Positions 9,492 through 19,351 of a stretch of DNA of 64,000 nucleotides are shown piece by piece. The notes beneath the pieces were generated by a model. The model made no database searches, was not told the origin of the DNA, and worked only from the letters and a program-made list of their open reading frames with translations. Origin of the DNA: Flavobacterium sp. (lineage in GTDB: Bacteria > Bacteroidota > Bacteroidia > Flavobacteriales > Flavobacteriaceae); the NCBI RefSeq assembly GCF_027531905.1, contig NZ_JAPZSU010000012.1, positions 28,672 through 92,671 on the forward strand. The letters run 5' to 3'. Both the position numbers and the translations under genes were made by a program. How positions within the stretch are numbered: the stretch's first letter is position 1; each line of letters starts with the position of its first letter.

Positions 9492-10364
9492 ATGAGTGTT
9501 TTAGTTAATAAAGATTCTAAAATTATTGTTCAAGGATTCACAGGTAGCGAAGGAACTTTCCACGCTTCTCAAATGATTGAATACGGAACAAATGTTGTGG
9601 GTGGTGTAACTCCTGGAAAAGGTGGCTCTACACACTTGGATTTACCAGTTTTTAATACAGTTAAAGATGCTGTAGATCAAGCTGGAGCAGATACTACAAT
9701 TATTTTTGTTCCACCCGCTTTTGCTGCTGATGCAATTATGGAAGCGGCTGATGCTGGTATTAAAGTGATTATTGCTATTACAGAAGGTATTCCAGTAGCA
9801 GACATGATTAAAGCTAATGCTTATGTTAAAGAAAGAAACGCTAGATTAATCGGACCAAACTGTCCAGGTGTGATTACACCAGGTGAGGCAAAAGTGGGAA
9901 TTATGCCAGGTTTTGTTTTCAAAAAAGGAACGGTTGGAATCGTTTCTAAATCTGGAACGTTGACGTATGAAGCTGCTGACCAAGTAGTAAAACAAGGTTT
10001 AGGAATCACTACAGCCATTGGAATTGGTGGAGATCCAATTATAGGAACTACGACTAAAGAAGCTGTAGAATTATTAATGAACGATCCTGAGACTGAACTT
10101 ATCATTATGATTGGTGAAATTGGTGGTCAATTAGAAGCTGATGCTGCTAAATGGATTAAAGCTGATGGTAACCGTAAACCAGTTGTTGGTTTTATTGCGG
10201 GAGAAACTGCACCTGCCGGTAGAACAATGGGGCATGCTGGAGCAATTGTTGGAGGATCTGATGATACTGCTGCTGCCAAAAAGCAAATTATGAGAGATAA
10301 TGGTATTCACGTAGTTGATTCTCCAGCCGAAATAGGTAAAAAAGTAAAAGAAGTTTTAGGATAA
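9492..10364 (+). CDS. sucD: Succinate--CoA ligase subunit alpha
   Basis: [45 protein letters not shown]. Confidence 0.96.
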   Translation: MSVLVNKDSKIIVQGFTGSEGTFHASQMIEYGTNVVGGVTPGKGGSTHLDLPVFNTVKDAVDQAGADTTIIFVPPAFAADAIMEAADAGIKVIIAITEGIPVADMIKANAYVKERNARLIGPNCPGVITPGEAKVGIMPGFVFKKGTVGIVSKSGTLTYEAADQVVKQGLGITTAIGIGGDPIIGTTTKEAVELLMNDPETELIIMIGEIGGQLEADAAKWIKADGNRKPVVGFIAGETAPAGRTMGHAGAIVGGSDDTAAAKKQIMRDNGIHVVDSPAEIGKKVKEVLG

Positions 10365-10392
10365 TTTCCGGATTTTAAAATTATAAATCTCA

Positions 10393-10427
10393 AAATGCCT
10401 CACGATTTGGTGAGGCATTTTGTTTAA
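10393..10427 (+). terminator. Terminator after sucD
   Basis: AAAATGCCTCACgatttgGTGAGGCATTTT. Confidence 0.85.
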
Positions 10428-10437
10428 ATAAAAAGAT

Positions 10438-10860
10438 ATGTATAAAGAATTAGAAAAGTTTAAAGTAACCAACAGTTTTGTGTTTACCCCAGAAGATAGT
10501 CTAGAACAAGTTTGTAATGCTTCTGAAGGATGTGGTGTGTTTTTGGTATATGATTTGACTTCAGATAGAGAACTAATTATGGTGGGTTCTACAGGTACAG
10601 TACAAAACAACGGAACTCTTAAAATTAAAAATGGAGGTTTAGCATATAAAATTGTAGAAGGACATCAATTTGCTAAAACAGGTAGAAAATATTCTTGGCC
10701 TACACAAATGAAATTGGAAGGTATTACATCGCTTGAAGTGGTTTGGTACGAAACCTTTAATAATGGGGTGAAAGCCATTCCAACAAGTGTGGAAGGGCAA
10801 GTTTTACAAAGTTTTTTAGATAAAAATGGAACATTACCTAGATGGAATGTTGCTTTTTAA
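10438..10860 (+). CDS. Conserved hypothetical with degenerate GIY-YIG-like core
   Basis: GVFLVYD...LIMVGSTGTVQNNG resembles GIY-YIG strands, but there are no other diagnostic residues. Confidence 0.55.
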   Translation: MYKELEKFKVTNSFVFTPEDSLEQVCNASEGCGVFLVYDLTSDRELIMVGSTGTVQNNGTLKIKNGGLAYKIVEGHQFAKTGRKYSWPTQMKLEGITSLEVVWYETFNNGVKAIPTSVEGQVLQSFLDKNGTLPRWNVAF

Positions 10861-10903
10861 TTCTTTAGAATTTAATAGAAATAGCTGATCTTAGCTATAT
10901 TAC

Positions 10904-10942
10904 AATCTCATAGTTTTTCGTAAAGCTATGAGATTTTTTTTG
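10904..10942 (+). terminator. Terminator
   Basis: AATCTCATAGtttttcgtaaagCTATGAGATT then T run. Confidence 0.85.
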
Positions 10943-11072
10943 TTTTGGGTTGTAAACAGTAGGAGTAGGCTTTTTACAATAAAATCAAAAAATAAAGTTG
11001 TATATCACGGCTTAATACTTGTAAATAGCCTAAATAATGCATTAATTTTGTGTGCTACAAAAAATAAAAATT

Positions 11073-11888
11073 ATGAAAAAATATACTTCTTTACTTCCAA
11101 TTCTTGTATTGTTGATGGGGAGCTCTTGTGCCACTAATCCGATGACAGGAAAAAAAACATTGAATCTGGTTTCGAATAGCGAATTGTTTCCAGCTTCATT
11201 TCAACAATATGGTCAATTTCTGAAAGAAAACAAAGTAGTCCAAGGAACAGCTGATGCTAAACGAGTGGAAACCATTGGAATAAAAATAAAAGATGCTGCA
11301 GAAAAATATTTAGCTTCAATCGGTCAGAATCAATATTTAAAAGAGTATCGTTGGGAATATAAATTGGTAGAAAGTAAAGATGTAAATGCATGGTGTTTGC
11401 CAGGTGGAAAGATTGTTGTTTATACTGGTATTTTATCTGTAACTAAAGATGATGCAGGATTAGCCACCGTTATGGCTCATGAAGTATCTCATGCGTTAGC
11501 TAATCATGGAGCGCAACGTATGAGTGCCGCAAAATTGCAAGGTGTTGGTGCGGTAGGAGTAGCCGCTCTTACGGGAGGTCAATCAGCGGAAAGTCAAAGC
11601 ATGTGGCGACAATTATATGGAGTAGGCTCACAAGTAGGTATAATGTTGCCTTTTAGTCGCGGACATGAGAGTGAAGCTGATAAAATTGGATTAACATTAA
11701 TGGCGATTGCAGGATATAATCCACAAGAAGCCATAGCATTTTGGAAGCGAATGGCAGCACAATCGGGAGGGAACTCACAACCTGAATTCATGAGTACACA
11801 TCCATCTGACGCCACGAGAGTAGCTAATTTACAAAACCTTATCCCTGAAGCAAAAGCTATTGCAGCTAAATTTGGAAAAATATACTAA
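11073..11888 (+). CDS. M48 family metalloprotease (lipoprotein)
   Basis: HEVSHALANHGAQR zinc motif; lipobox-like LLMGSSCATNP. Start moved from 11052 to ATG 11073 because TAATTTTG (-7) lies at 11043-11050. Confidence 0.9.
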   Translation: MKKYTSLLPILVLLMGSSCATNPMTGKKTLNLVSNSELFPASFQQYGQFLKENKVVQGTADAKRVETIGIKIKDAAEKYLASIGQNQYLKEYRWEYKLVESKDVNAWCLPGGKIVVYTGILSVTKDDAGLATVMAHEVSHALANHGAQRMSAAKLQGVGAVGVAALTGGQSAESQSMWRQLYGVGSQVGIMLPFSRGHESEADKIGLTLMAIAGYNPQEAIAFWKRMAAQSGGNSQPEFMSTHPSDATRVANLQNLIPEAKAIAAKFGKIY

Positions 11889-12023
11889 ACCAAAATTTAA
11901 TTAGGTTATCGCATAATGCCCAGCATTGACTTGGCTTTTTTTTGCAATTATTTAAAGTGAATTTATTTTTTGAATTCAAGAAAAAAGATACATTTACACA
12001 ACTAAAATATGAACCTATAATTT

Positions 12024-13349
12024 ATGGCAAACTTACCTAAAGGAGATAAAAAATTACTAAATGCTTGGGCATTCTATGATTGGGCAAATTCGGTATATAC
12101 CTTAACCATAGTATCAGCAGTTTTTCCAATATTTTATGAGGCGTTGTTTACCGACAAGAGTCATTATATCGACGTTTTTGGAATGCATTTAAAAAACTCA
12201 GCTTTGATAAGTTTTATCACAGCTTTAGCTTTTTTAGTAGTGGCTTTTATCTCTCCTTTGTTATCTGGAATTGCAGATTATGTTGGGAATAAAAAAAGCT
12301 TTATGAAGTTTTTTTGCTATTTAGGAGCTTTGTCTTGTATGGGATTGTATTGGTTTGATTTAGATTCAATTTATAGTGGGTTGTTATTCTATTTTCTTGG
12401 GTTATTGGGTTATTGGGGTAGTCTAGTTTTTTATAATTCCTATCTACCAGATATTGCTTTTACTGAACAACAAGATGCGATTAGTGCCAAAGGTTATTCT
12501 TTGGGGTATATAGGTAGTGTGATTTTATTGATTATCAATTTGGCGATGATCATGAAGCCAAAATGGTTTGGAATTTCTGGAACCGAAGGAGTAGCGGCAA
12601 TGAAAGCCATGCGTTATTCATTTGTAATGGTAGGAGTTTGGTGGATTTTATTCAGTCAGTATACCTATTATTTTTTACCCAAAGGATCAAAAAAAACAGC
12701 TGAGGAGACTATTAAGACAAATCTTATTTTCAATGGATTTAAAGAATTAAAAATAGTATGGCATATACTGAGAGAAAACCTTCCATTAAAACGCTATTTA
12801 TATGGTTTTTTTGTTTCAAGTATGGCGGTTCAAACGGTGATGCTAATTGCTACTTATTTTGGAGCCCAAGAAATCGAATGGAAAGCAAAAGAAGATAGCA
12901 CTACAGGATTGATTATATGTATCTTGTTGATTCAATTGGTAGCTGTGCTAGGCGCTTTTTTGACCTCAAAAGCCTCTGAAAAATTCGGAAATATAAAAAC
13001 GTTAATCGTTATTAACAGTATTTGGTTAGTCCTCTGTATAGGTGCTTTTATAATAACAGCGCCTATTCAATTTTATATAATGGCGGTTTTTGTTGGTTTA
13101 GTAATGGGAGGCATACAAGCTTTATCTCGTTCTACTTATTCTAAATTTTTGCCAGAAACCACAGACACTGCTTCGTTTTTTAGTTTTTATGATGTGGCTG
13201 AAAAAGTAGGTATCGTTATCGGTATGTGTGTGTATGGTATAATCGACCAAGTGACTGGAAGTCCAAGATTTGCTATTGTTTTCTTGGCTTTATTCTTTTT
13301 CATCGCGGTTCTTTTATTAAAACGTGTACCATCAAAAAAAGCGTCTTAA
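12024..13349 (+). CDS. MFS transporter, UMF1/Atg22-like
   Basis: NAWAFYDWANSVYTLTI N-terminus and 12-TM pattern, GGIQALSRSTYSKFLP. Confidence 0.88.
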   Translation: MANLPKGDKKLLNAWAFYDWANSVYTLTIVSAVFPIFYEALFTDKSHYIDVFGMHLKNSALISFITALAFLVVAFISPLLSGIADYVGNKKSFMKFFCYLGALSCMGLYWFDLDSIYSGLLFYFLGLLGYWGSLVFYNSYLPDIAFTEQQDAISAKGYSLGYIGSVILLIINLAMIMKPKWFGISGTEGVAAMKAMRYSFVMVGVWWILFSQYTYYFLPKGSKKTAEETIKTNLIFNGFKELKIVWHILRENLPLKRYLYGFFVSSMAVQTVMLIATYFGAQEIEWKAKEDSTTGLIICILLIQLVAVLGAFLTSKASEKFGNIKTLIVINSIWLVLCIGAFIITAPIQFYIMAVFVGLVMGGIQALSRSTYSKFLPETTDTASFFSFYDVAEKVGIVIGMCVYGIIDQVTGSPRFAIVFLALFFFIAVLLLKRVPSKKAS

Positions 13350-13365
13350 ATAAAGACGCTTTTAG
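13339..13365 (+). terminator. Terminator overlapping the end of the MFS gene
   Basis: AAAGCGTCTTAAATAAAGACGCTTTTA. Confidence 0.75.
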
Positions 13366-13385
13366 TGACTAAAAAACAAAAATAA

Positions 13386-14120
13386 TTAACCTTTAGAAAT
13401 CTCACCTGAGCCATTCACTTTAGTGTCTTTTTTGGTTGGATTTCCATAATACACAATATCTCCTGAACCAGAAACTCTTGCGTATAGACTCTCGGAACAA
13501 CTTACTTTCGTATCGCCAGAACCTGAAATGCTGATTGAGGCTGTTTTTGATTTTAAATTCGAGGCATTGATGTCTCCTGAACCTGAAATACTGCTAGAGA
13601 AGTCATCGGCAGTTCCGCTTAAAACGATGTCTCCAGAACCGCTCAAACTCATATTGAACTTTTGAGCATCTACTGCCAATTTTAAATCACCAGAACCCGA
13701 AAGTTTGGCATCAAAAGCATCCGTTTTGATAACATCTTTACTAATAATATCGCCTGAGCCGCTTAATACTAAACCATTAATCGATTCAAAAGGGATAGTA
13801 ATATGAACTGATTTTCCTGGGGATAATTTAAAATTGTATCCTTTCTCGGTTCCAATTTTTAAGACATTGTCTACCACTTCCACATCAATATAATCCAAAA
13901 TGTTTTGTTCTCCTTTGATAGTGATACTACCTTCTTTTCCTGATACTAAATCCACATCAAAAAAGCCCGAAACTTTTATGGATTCATAACTTGTAGTAGT
14001 TCGGGTTTCTGTAATCACATTCCCGTTCCCTTTAATTTGTTTCCCCATATTCCATTGCCCGTAGGATAGGAAAGAGCTAAAAGACAGCAATAAAACACTC
14101 GCAATAGATAGATTTTTCAT
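13386..14120 (-). CDS. Head GIN domain (DUF2807) protein
   Basis: Signal peptide and repeated L/ISGSGDI motifs of putative auto-transporter adhesin head GIN domain. Confidence 0.88.
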   Translation of the reverse strand: MKNLSIASVLLLSFSSFLSYGQWNMGKQIKGNGNVITETRTTTSYESIKVSGFFDVDLVSGKEGSITIKGEQNILDYIDVEVVDNVLKIGTEKGYNFKLSPGKSVHITIPFESINGLVLSGSGDIISKDVIKTDAFDAKLSGSGDLKLAVDAQKFNMSLSGSGDIVLSGTADDFSSSISGSGDINASNLKSKTASISISGSGDTKVSCSESLYARVSGSGDIVYYGNPTKKDTKVNGSGEISKG

Positions 14121-14132
14121 AAGTATTGTTTT

Positions 14133-14166
14133 TTTATAGTTATAGTTATAGTTATAGTTATAGTTT
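14133..14166. repeat. Hexanucleotide tandem repeat (TTATAG), about 5 units
   Basis: TATAGTTATAGTTATAGTTATAGTTATAG read directly. Confidence 0.9.
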
Positions 14167-15252
14167 TTTAGTTAAGGCAACATTCCCGTAATCTGATGTA
14201 ATTATTACACTATTTACTCCTTTTTTCTTGTAGTAACCATTAAAGTTTTTGGTGTAATTGGTTTCGGCTTTATTTAAAAATTCAAAATCACTATCGTATT
14301 TAAAATCAGCATATCGAAGCGTTACGTCAAAATCGAAAGCATAATTGGGGCTAAAACCTACTTTTACTCCAGTATATCCAGCATTGATTGCAATCGAATT
14401 GGCTTTGGCTTGAACTAATCCAACATCTACACTGCTGTATTTGGTTTGTAATTTGATTTGGTTGTTTAATGTTCCTACTTTTATGGTCAAATAGTTCCCA
14501 ATTCCATCAAGCGAATTCACTTCTTTGATTTTCACAGTACCGTATTTACTGGTGTATTTTACATCGCCTGCATCACCAATTGTGGTGTCTGTGTAGTCAG
14601 AAATTAAATCTATTTTCGAGAGGGCATCAATACTAAGTCCAGAATAACGACCTGTTATATTTCCATTTTTTAAATAAGAAATGCTGGAGTTGGAGCAGTA
14701 TTCTATAGTGATGTTGTTTTTGTTACTATTCAATCTTCCCATTGTAATTTTTCCATATTTACAAAGAATATTGGTAGGCGCATTCAAATCGGTAGTGGAG
14801 ATATTCCCGTATTTGTTATCTATCGTTACCCCGCCATTTTTTGGAATCTTAATAACATAATTAATCTCAAAACTGTTATTTCTTCCTTTTGAGCGATAAT
14901 TGTTGTTTTCGATTTGCGTTTTTGCAGTAACTAGTGATTTTAGTCCAATAATGTCAACTGTTATGTCGTTTAAGCGCTGATTCACCCAGTTTTCGCTATC
15001 ACCACTTACTTTTATTAAAATATCAAGTTCAATTTTGTCTTCATTCCAAGTGGTTACAAATACCGTCCCATATGAATTGGTGATGTTAATACCAGCATCA
15101 GCGTTTACAATAAATGCTTTTTTGATGTTTTTTTGCTTTGAAATTATAGCATCATCATTCGCAAAACCAAGTATCGGAAATAGCAAAAAGATAATGATAG
15201 TTTTATAGAGTTTTTTCATCATTTTGAGTATTAAGTTGTTCAGTTGTTTCAA
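14158..15252 (-). CDS. Hypothetical exported protein (DUF4097-like beta-helix adhesin)
   Basis: Signal peptide plus repeated short strands (INNSYGTVFV, NKYGNISTTD, YTSKYGTVKI, TSDYGNVAL). Confidence 0.65.
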   Translation of the reverse strand: MKQLNNLILKMMKKLYKTIIIFLLFPILGFANDDAIISKQKNIKKAFIVNADAGINITNSYGTVFVTTWNEDKIELDILIKVSGDSENWVNQRLNDITVDIIGLKSLVTAKTQIENNNYRSKGRNNSFEINYVIKIPKNGGVTIDNKYGNISTTDLNAPTNILCKYGKITMGRLNSNKNNITIEYCSNSSISYLKNGNITGRYSGLSIDALSKIDLISDYTDTTIGDAGDVKYTSKYGTVKIKEVNSLDGIGNYLTIKVGTLNNQIKLQTKYSSVDVGLVQAKANSIAINAGYTGVKVGFSPNYAFDFDVTLRYADFKYDSDFEFLNKAETNYTKNFNGYYKKKGVNSVIITSDYGNVALTKKL

Positions 15253-15757
15253 TTTGGTTTAATACATTTTGTAGAAATGAAATTCGAGTTTGCAAATTGC
15301 TAATCATCGCATAAATAATTTGCTTGTTTTCTCCATTTCTAGCAATCTCTTTAATGATTTTTTGATAATCATTGTCCAAAACCTTCATTTGCTGTAGGGC
15401 ATCAGCAATAATTTTTTGATTCTGAGGAGATTCTTTTTCCTTGAGTTTGTTCAGTTCATTTTTAATAAGAACATTAAAAATAGAATCTGTTTGTTTGGTT
15501 TCTTTTGAAGCAAAAGTGAGCTTGTTCGTTTTTGCCTCAGGTTTGAAAAAGAAAGACAAACTAAACATCACTACCAAAGTCGCTGCAATAGCAATCGTTG
15601 TGTATAAATTTCGTTTTCTATTCTTGATAGATTTTGTATTCAGTTTGTCAATAAACCGATTTTCGTGATTTTTGGGTAATTCAACAACATCCCAATCTGA
15701 ATCGAATTTTGCAAATAATTGGTCTAATTTTTCCTCTTCATTTCTCATATTTCGCAT
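15203..15757 (-). CDS. Hypothetical single-TM protein, probable anti-sigma partner
   Basis: MRNEEEKLDQLFAKFDSDWDV, one TM (LYTTIAIAATLVVMFSLSFFF), overlaps the sigma gene upstream. Confidence 0.6.
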   Translation of the reverse strand: MRNMRNEEEKLDQLFAKFDSDWDVVELPKNHENRFIDKLNTKSIKNRKRNLYTTIAIAATLVVMFSLSFFFKPEAKTNKLTFASKETKQTDSIFNVLIKNELNKLKEKESPQNQKIIADALQQMKVLDNDYQKIIKEIARNGENKQIIYAMISNLQTRISFLQNVLNQIETTEQLNTQNDEKTL

Positions 15758-16419
15758 AATTTATTTCTTAAACTTTCTTTGGCTCTACTCAAAGTTGTTC
15801 TACAATTCGCGTAGCTTATTTTTAGGATTTCGCTTATTTCTTCTTGGTCGTAACCTTCAATATAAAACAAAGTCAAAACCGTACTGTAACTACTTTTCAA
15901 CGACTGAATAGCATTCAAAACTTCTTTTACTTTTATTTCATCAAAGTTGATAACTTCAGTGAATTCAGCTTCTTTATCTTCAATTTTGTAAAGATTTTTC
16001 TCGAAATCATCTGACTTTAATTTGTTGTTTTTTTTACAAAAATCAATGCTATAATTAATAACGATTCGTTTTAACCAAGCACCAAAAGCCACTTCTTTTT
16101 TGTAAGAATCTATTTTTGTAAACGCTTTCAAAAAACTTTCTTGCATCACATCTTCAGCAAAATGTTCATCCTTCACAATTCGAAAAGCCACATTATACAT
16201 TGCTTTACAATACCTATTGTAGACTTCAAATTGAGCCTTTTGGTTTTGTTGTTGGCAAAGTGTTACCAATTCTTCGATATGTAATTGTTGATAGGACAAG
16301 TAGCTAGTAATCGTTTTAATGAAAGACGTTCCTTTTTTTGCAGTGTTACAGTTTTTGAAAAAAAATATAGTTAAAGGTATCAAAATAAAGATATTTAAGA
16401 CGAAAAGCTTTATTTTCAA
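15745..16419 (-). CDS. RNA polymerase sigma-70 (ECF) factor; true start probably further downstream
   Basis: RYCKAMYNVAFRIVKDEHFAEDVMQESFLKAFTKID, FYIEGYDQEEISEILKISYANCRTTLSRAKE. First ~40 residues do not look like ECF sequence. Confidence 0.85.
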   Translation of the reverse strand: MKIKLFVLNIFILIPLTIFFFKNCNTAKKGTSFIKTITSYLSYQQLHIEELVTLCQQQNQKAQFEVYNRYCKAMYNVAFRIVKDEHFAEDVMQESFLKAFTKIDSYKKEVAFGAWLKRIVINYSIDFCKKNNKLKSDDFEKNLYKIEDKEAEFTEVINFDEIKVKEVLNAIQSLKSSYSTVLTLFYIEGYDQEEISEILKISYANCRTTLSRAKESLRNKLCEI

Positions 16420-16436
16420 TTTCGTTCTTTTCTTTT

Positions 16437-16540
16437 GGAGCAGAAAGTTTTGGCTTTTTTGTAAGCAAAGTCCCGCTGTTCGTTATATCTTTGCTTTTAT
16501 AAAGAAAAAAAGCAAAGGATGCCACTACCATCGGGGCTAG
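16437..16540 (+). repeat. 104-nt structured repeat R1, copy 1
   Basis: About 84% identical by hand (87/104) to 41242-41345; same length, no gaps. Confidence 0.9.
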
Positions 16541-16752
16541 CAGTTAGTATTGTTTTTCTTTTGCTGGCAAACTGTAAAATATACCTTTACCTTTTTCGTT
16601 TTAAAAGCTCTGGCACAAAGATTGTCTTTGCTAGTGTGAATAATACAACGCCAAACGGCATAAGTATTGAATTCCAGATAAATAAAAAGTATAAATCATT
16701 AACTTTGCATTGAATGACTTTTCATTTAATGACAAAATGACTTAATAACGAT

Positions 16753-19206
16753 ATGTCAAATCACAAAATACTTACAATTGACAACTTGTCACTTCAAGAA
16801 TTTGATTCCGAATCAGATTTAATTCCACTTTTAACTCCCGAGGATGAAGAGGAAATGAACAACGAAATATTGCCAGAGACACTACCAATTTTGCCTTTGC
16901 GCAACACCGTTTTGTTTCCTGGGGTAGTGATTCCTATTTCTGCAGGAAGAGATAAATCCATCAAATTAATCAATGATGCCAATGCATCAGGAAAAGTGAT
17001 TGGAGTTGTGGCTCAAATCAACGAAGCCGACGAAGACCCTTCGAAAAACGATATCAACAAAATTGGTACTGTTGCCAAAATTTTACGTGTTTTAAAAATG
17101 CCTGACGGTAATGTTACCGTAATTCTGCAAGGTAAAAAGCGTTTCGAAATCGACGAAGTAGTAGCTGAAGAACCTTATCTAACAGCAACTATCAAAGAAG
17201 TTTCAGAAAAAAGACCTCGAAAAAACGATACTGAATTCTCGGCAATTATTGATTCTATCAAAGAATTGGCGATTAAGATTATTCAAGAAAGTCCAAATAT
17301 TCCAACCGAAGCTACTTTTGCGATTAAAAACATCGAAAGCCAGTCTTTTTTGGTGAATTTCGTGTCTTCCAATATGAATCTTTCTGTCAAAGAAAAACAA
17401 GATTTATTAGCTATTAATGGTTTAAAGGAGCGCGCATTAGAAACTTTGCGTTTTATGAATGTAGAATTGCAAAAGTTAGAATTAAAAAATGACATTCAAT
17501 CCAAAGTTCGTTTTGACCTTGACCAGCAACAAAGAGAATATTTCTTGCACCAGCAAATGAAAACCATTCAAGAAGAATTGGGAGGTGTTTCGCAGGAGGA
17601 AGAAATGGACGAAATGAGTCAAAAAGCCAAAACCAAAAAATGGGACGAAAAAACGAAACAGCACTTCGAAAAAGAGTTGTCTAAAATGCGTAGAATGAAT
17701 CCTCAAGCTCCAGATTTTGGTATTCAAAGGAACTATTTAGAAATGTTTTTAGACCTTCCTTGGGGAGAGTTTTCAAAAGACAATTTTGATTTAAAACACG
17801 CTCAAAAAGTTTTAGACAAAGACCATTTTGGATTAGAGGAAGTAAAAAAACGAATGATAGAGCATTTGGCAGTTCTTAAACTAAGAAATGATATGAAATC
17901 TCCAATTATTTGTTTAACAGGGCCTCCGGGTGTTGGGAAAACTTCAATTGGTCGCTCGGTTGCAGAAGCTTTAGGAAGAGAATATGTTCGTATTTCGTTG
18001 GGTGGTTTGCGTGACGAAGCAGAAATTCGTGGTCACAGAAAAACCTACATTGGGGCAATGCCTGGACGAATCATTCAAAGTTTGAAAAAAGCAGGTACAT
18101 CCAATCCAGTTTTTGTTTTAGATGAAATCGATAAATTGTCAAGTAGTCATAACGGAGATCCTTCTTCGGCTTTGTTAGAGGTTTTGGATCCTGAACAAAA
18201 CAATGCTTTTTATGATAATTTCCTAGAAATGGGGTATGATTTGTCTAAAGTAATGTTTATTGCTACTTCAAATACGATGTCGACTATACAGCCAGCCTTA
18301 AAAGATCGTATGGAAGTAATCAAGATGTCGGGCTATACTATTGAGGAAAAGGTTGAAATTGCCAAAAAACATTTATTTGCCAAACAACTTGAAGCTCACG
18401 GTTTGACTGCTAAAGATTTGACTATTGGAAAAAAACAACTAGAAAAAATCATTGAAGGTTATACTAGAGAATCTGGTGTGCGTGGTTTGGAGAATAAAAT
18501 TGCTCAAATTGTTCGAAATGCCGCGAAATCTGTTGCGATGGAGGAGGAGTACAACAAAAAAGTAACCGACGAAGACATCGTAAAAGTATTAGGCGTTCCA
18601 AGATTAGAGCGCGATAAATATGAAAGCAATGATGTAGCAGGAGTAGTTACTGGTTTGGCTTGGACAAGTGTTGGCGGTGATATTTTATTTATAGAATCAT
18701 TGATTTCTCCAGGTAAAGGAAGTATGACGATTACTGGGAATTTAGGTAATGTGATGAAAGAATCGGCTACGATTGCTTTAGAATACATCAAAGCTAACGC
18801 TGAGTTGTTGGGCTTGAATCCTGAAATTATTTCTAAATACAACATTCACTTACACGTTCCTGAAGGAGCTACGCCAAAAGACGGTCCAAGTGCGGGTATT
18901 GCAATGTTGACTTCTTTGGTATCCTTGTTTACACAAAAGCGAGTGAAGAAAAACTTAGCGATGACTGGCGAAATTACTTTACGTGGAAAAGTATTGCCAG
19001 TAGGTGGAATCAAAGAAAAAATATTAGCTGCTAAAAGAGCGAATATCAAAGAAATCATCCTTTGTCACGAAAATCAAAGTGATATTGATGAAATTAAATC
19101 GGAGTATTTAGAAGGACTTACGTTTCATTATGTGAAAGAAATGAGTGAAGTTTTAGCTATCGCTATTACAAATCAAAAAGTGAAAAATGCCAAAGATTTA
19201 AAATAA
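16753..19206 (+). CDS. lon: Endopeptidase La (Lon)
   Basis: GPPGVGKTSIGRSVAEALGR, DGPSAGIAM catalytic Ser motif. Confidence 0.97.
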   Translation: MSNHKILTIDNLSLQEFDSESDLIPLLTPEDEEEMNNEILPETLPILPLRNTVLFPGVVIPISAGRDKSIKLINDANASGKVIGVVAQINEADEDPSKNDINKIGTVAKILRVLKMPDGNVTVILQGKKRFEIDEVVAEEPYLTATIKEVSEKRPRKNDTEFSAIIDSIKELAIKIIQESPNIPTEATFAIKNIESQSFLVNFVSSNMNLSVKEKQDLLAINGLKERALETLRFMNVELQKLELKNDIQSKVRFDLDQQQREYFLHQQMKTIQEELGGVSQEEEMDEMSQKAKTKKWDEKTKQHFEKELSKMRRMNPQAPDFGIQRNYLEMFLDLPWGEFSKDNFDLKHAQKVLDKDHFGLEEVKKRMIEHLAVLKLRNDMKSPIICLTGPPGVGKTSIGRSVAEALGREYVRISLGGLRDEAEIRGHRKTYIGAMPGRIIQSLKKAGTSNPVFVLDEIDKLSSSHNGDPSSALLEVLDPEQNNAFYDNFLEMGYDLSKVMFIATSNTMSTIQPALKDRMEVIKMSGYTIEEKVEIAKKHLFAKQLEAHGLTAKDLTIGKKQLEKIIEGYTRESGVRGLENKIAQIVRNAAKSVAMEEEYNKKVTDEDIVKVLGVPRLERDKYESNDVAGVVTGLAWTSVGGDILFIESLISPGKGSMTITGNLGNVMKESATIALEYIKANAELLGLNPEIISKYNIHLHVPEGATPKDGPSAGIAMLTSLVSLFTQKRVKKNLAMTGEITLRGKVLPVGGIKEKILAAKRANIKEIILCHENQSDIDEIKSEYLEGLTFHYVKEMSEVLAIAITNQKVKNAKDLK

Positions 19207-19222
19207 AACAAAGGTTTATTGT

Positions 19223-19270
19223 TATTCCAAATTCCAGCTGTTTATCAAGTTTGGAATTTGGAATTTCTTT
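19223..19270 (+). terminator. Terminator after lon
   Basis: TTCCAAATTCCA...TGGAATTTGGAA followed by T run. Confidence 0.85.
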
Positions 19271-19351
19271 TTTTATAAGGGAAACCATGTTTTTATTGGA
19301 TATAATTTTATCTTCGTTTTATCGTTCTAGTTAATCAAAAAAAACACCGTC

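Noticed and set aside
10928-11137. Plus-strand ORF 69 aa
   Set aside because: Starts inside a terminator, covers a promoter and overlaps the M48 gene in another frame.
13386-14120. SGSGDI repeats as a DNA tandem repeat
   Set aside because: Repeats are at protein level (beta-helix turns) with varied codons and spacing, explained by the DUF2807 fold.
16319-16713. ORFs 16319..16540 and 16519..16713
   Set aside because: Created by the R1 repeat and low-complexity flanks; the second copy of R1 lacks a matching long ORF.
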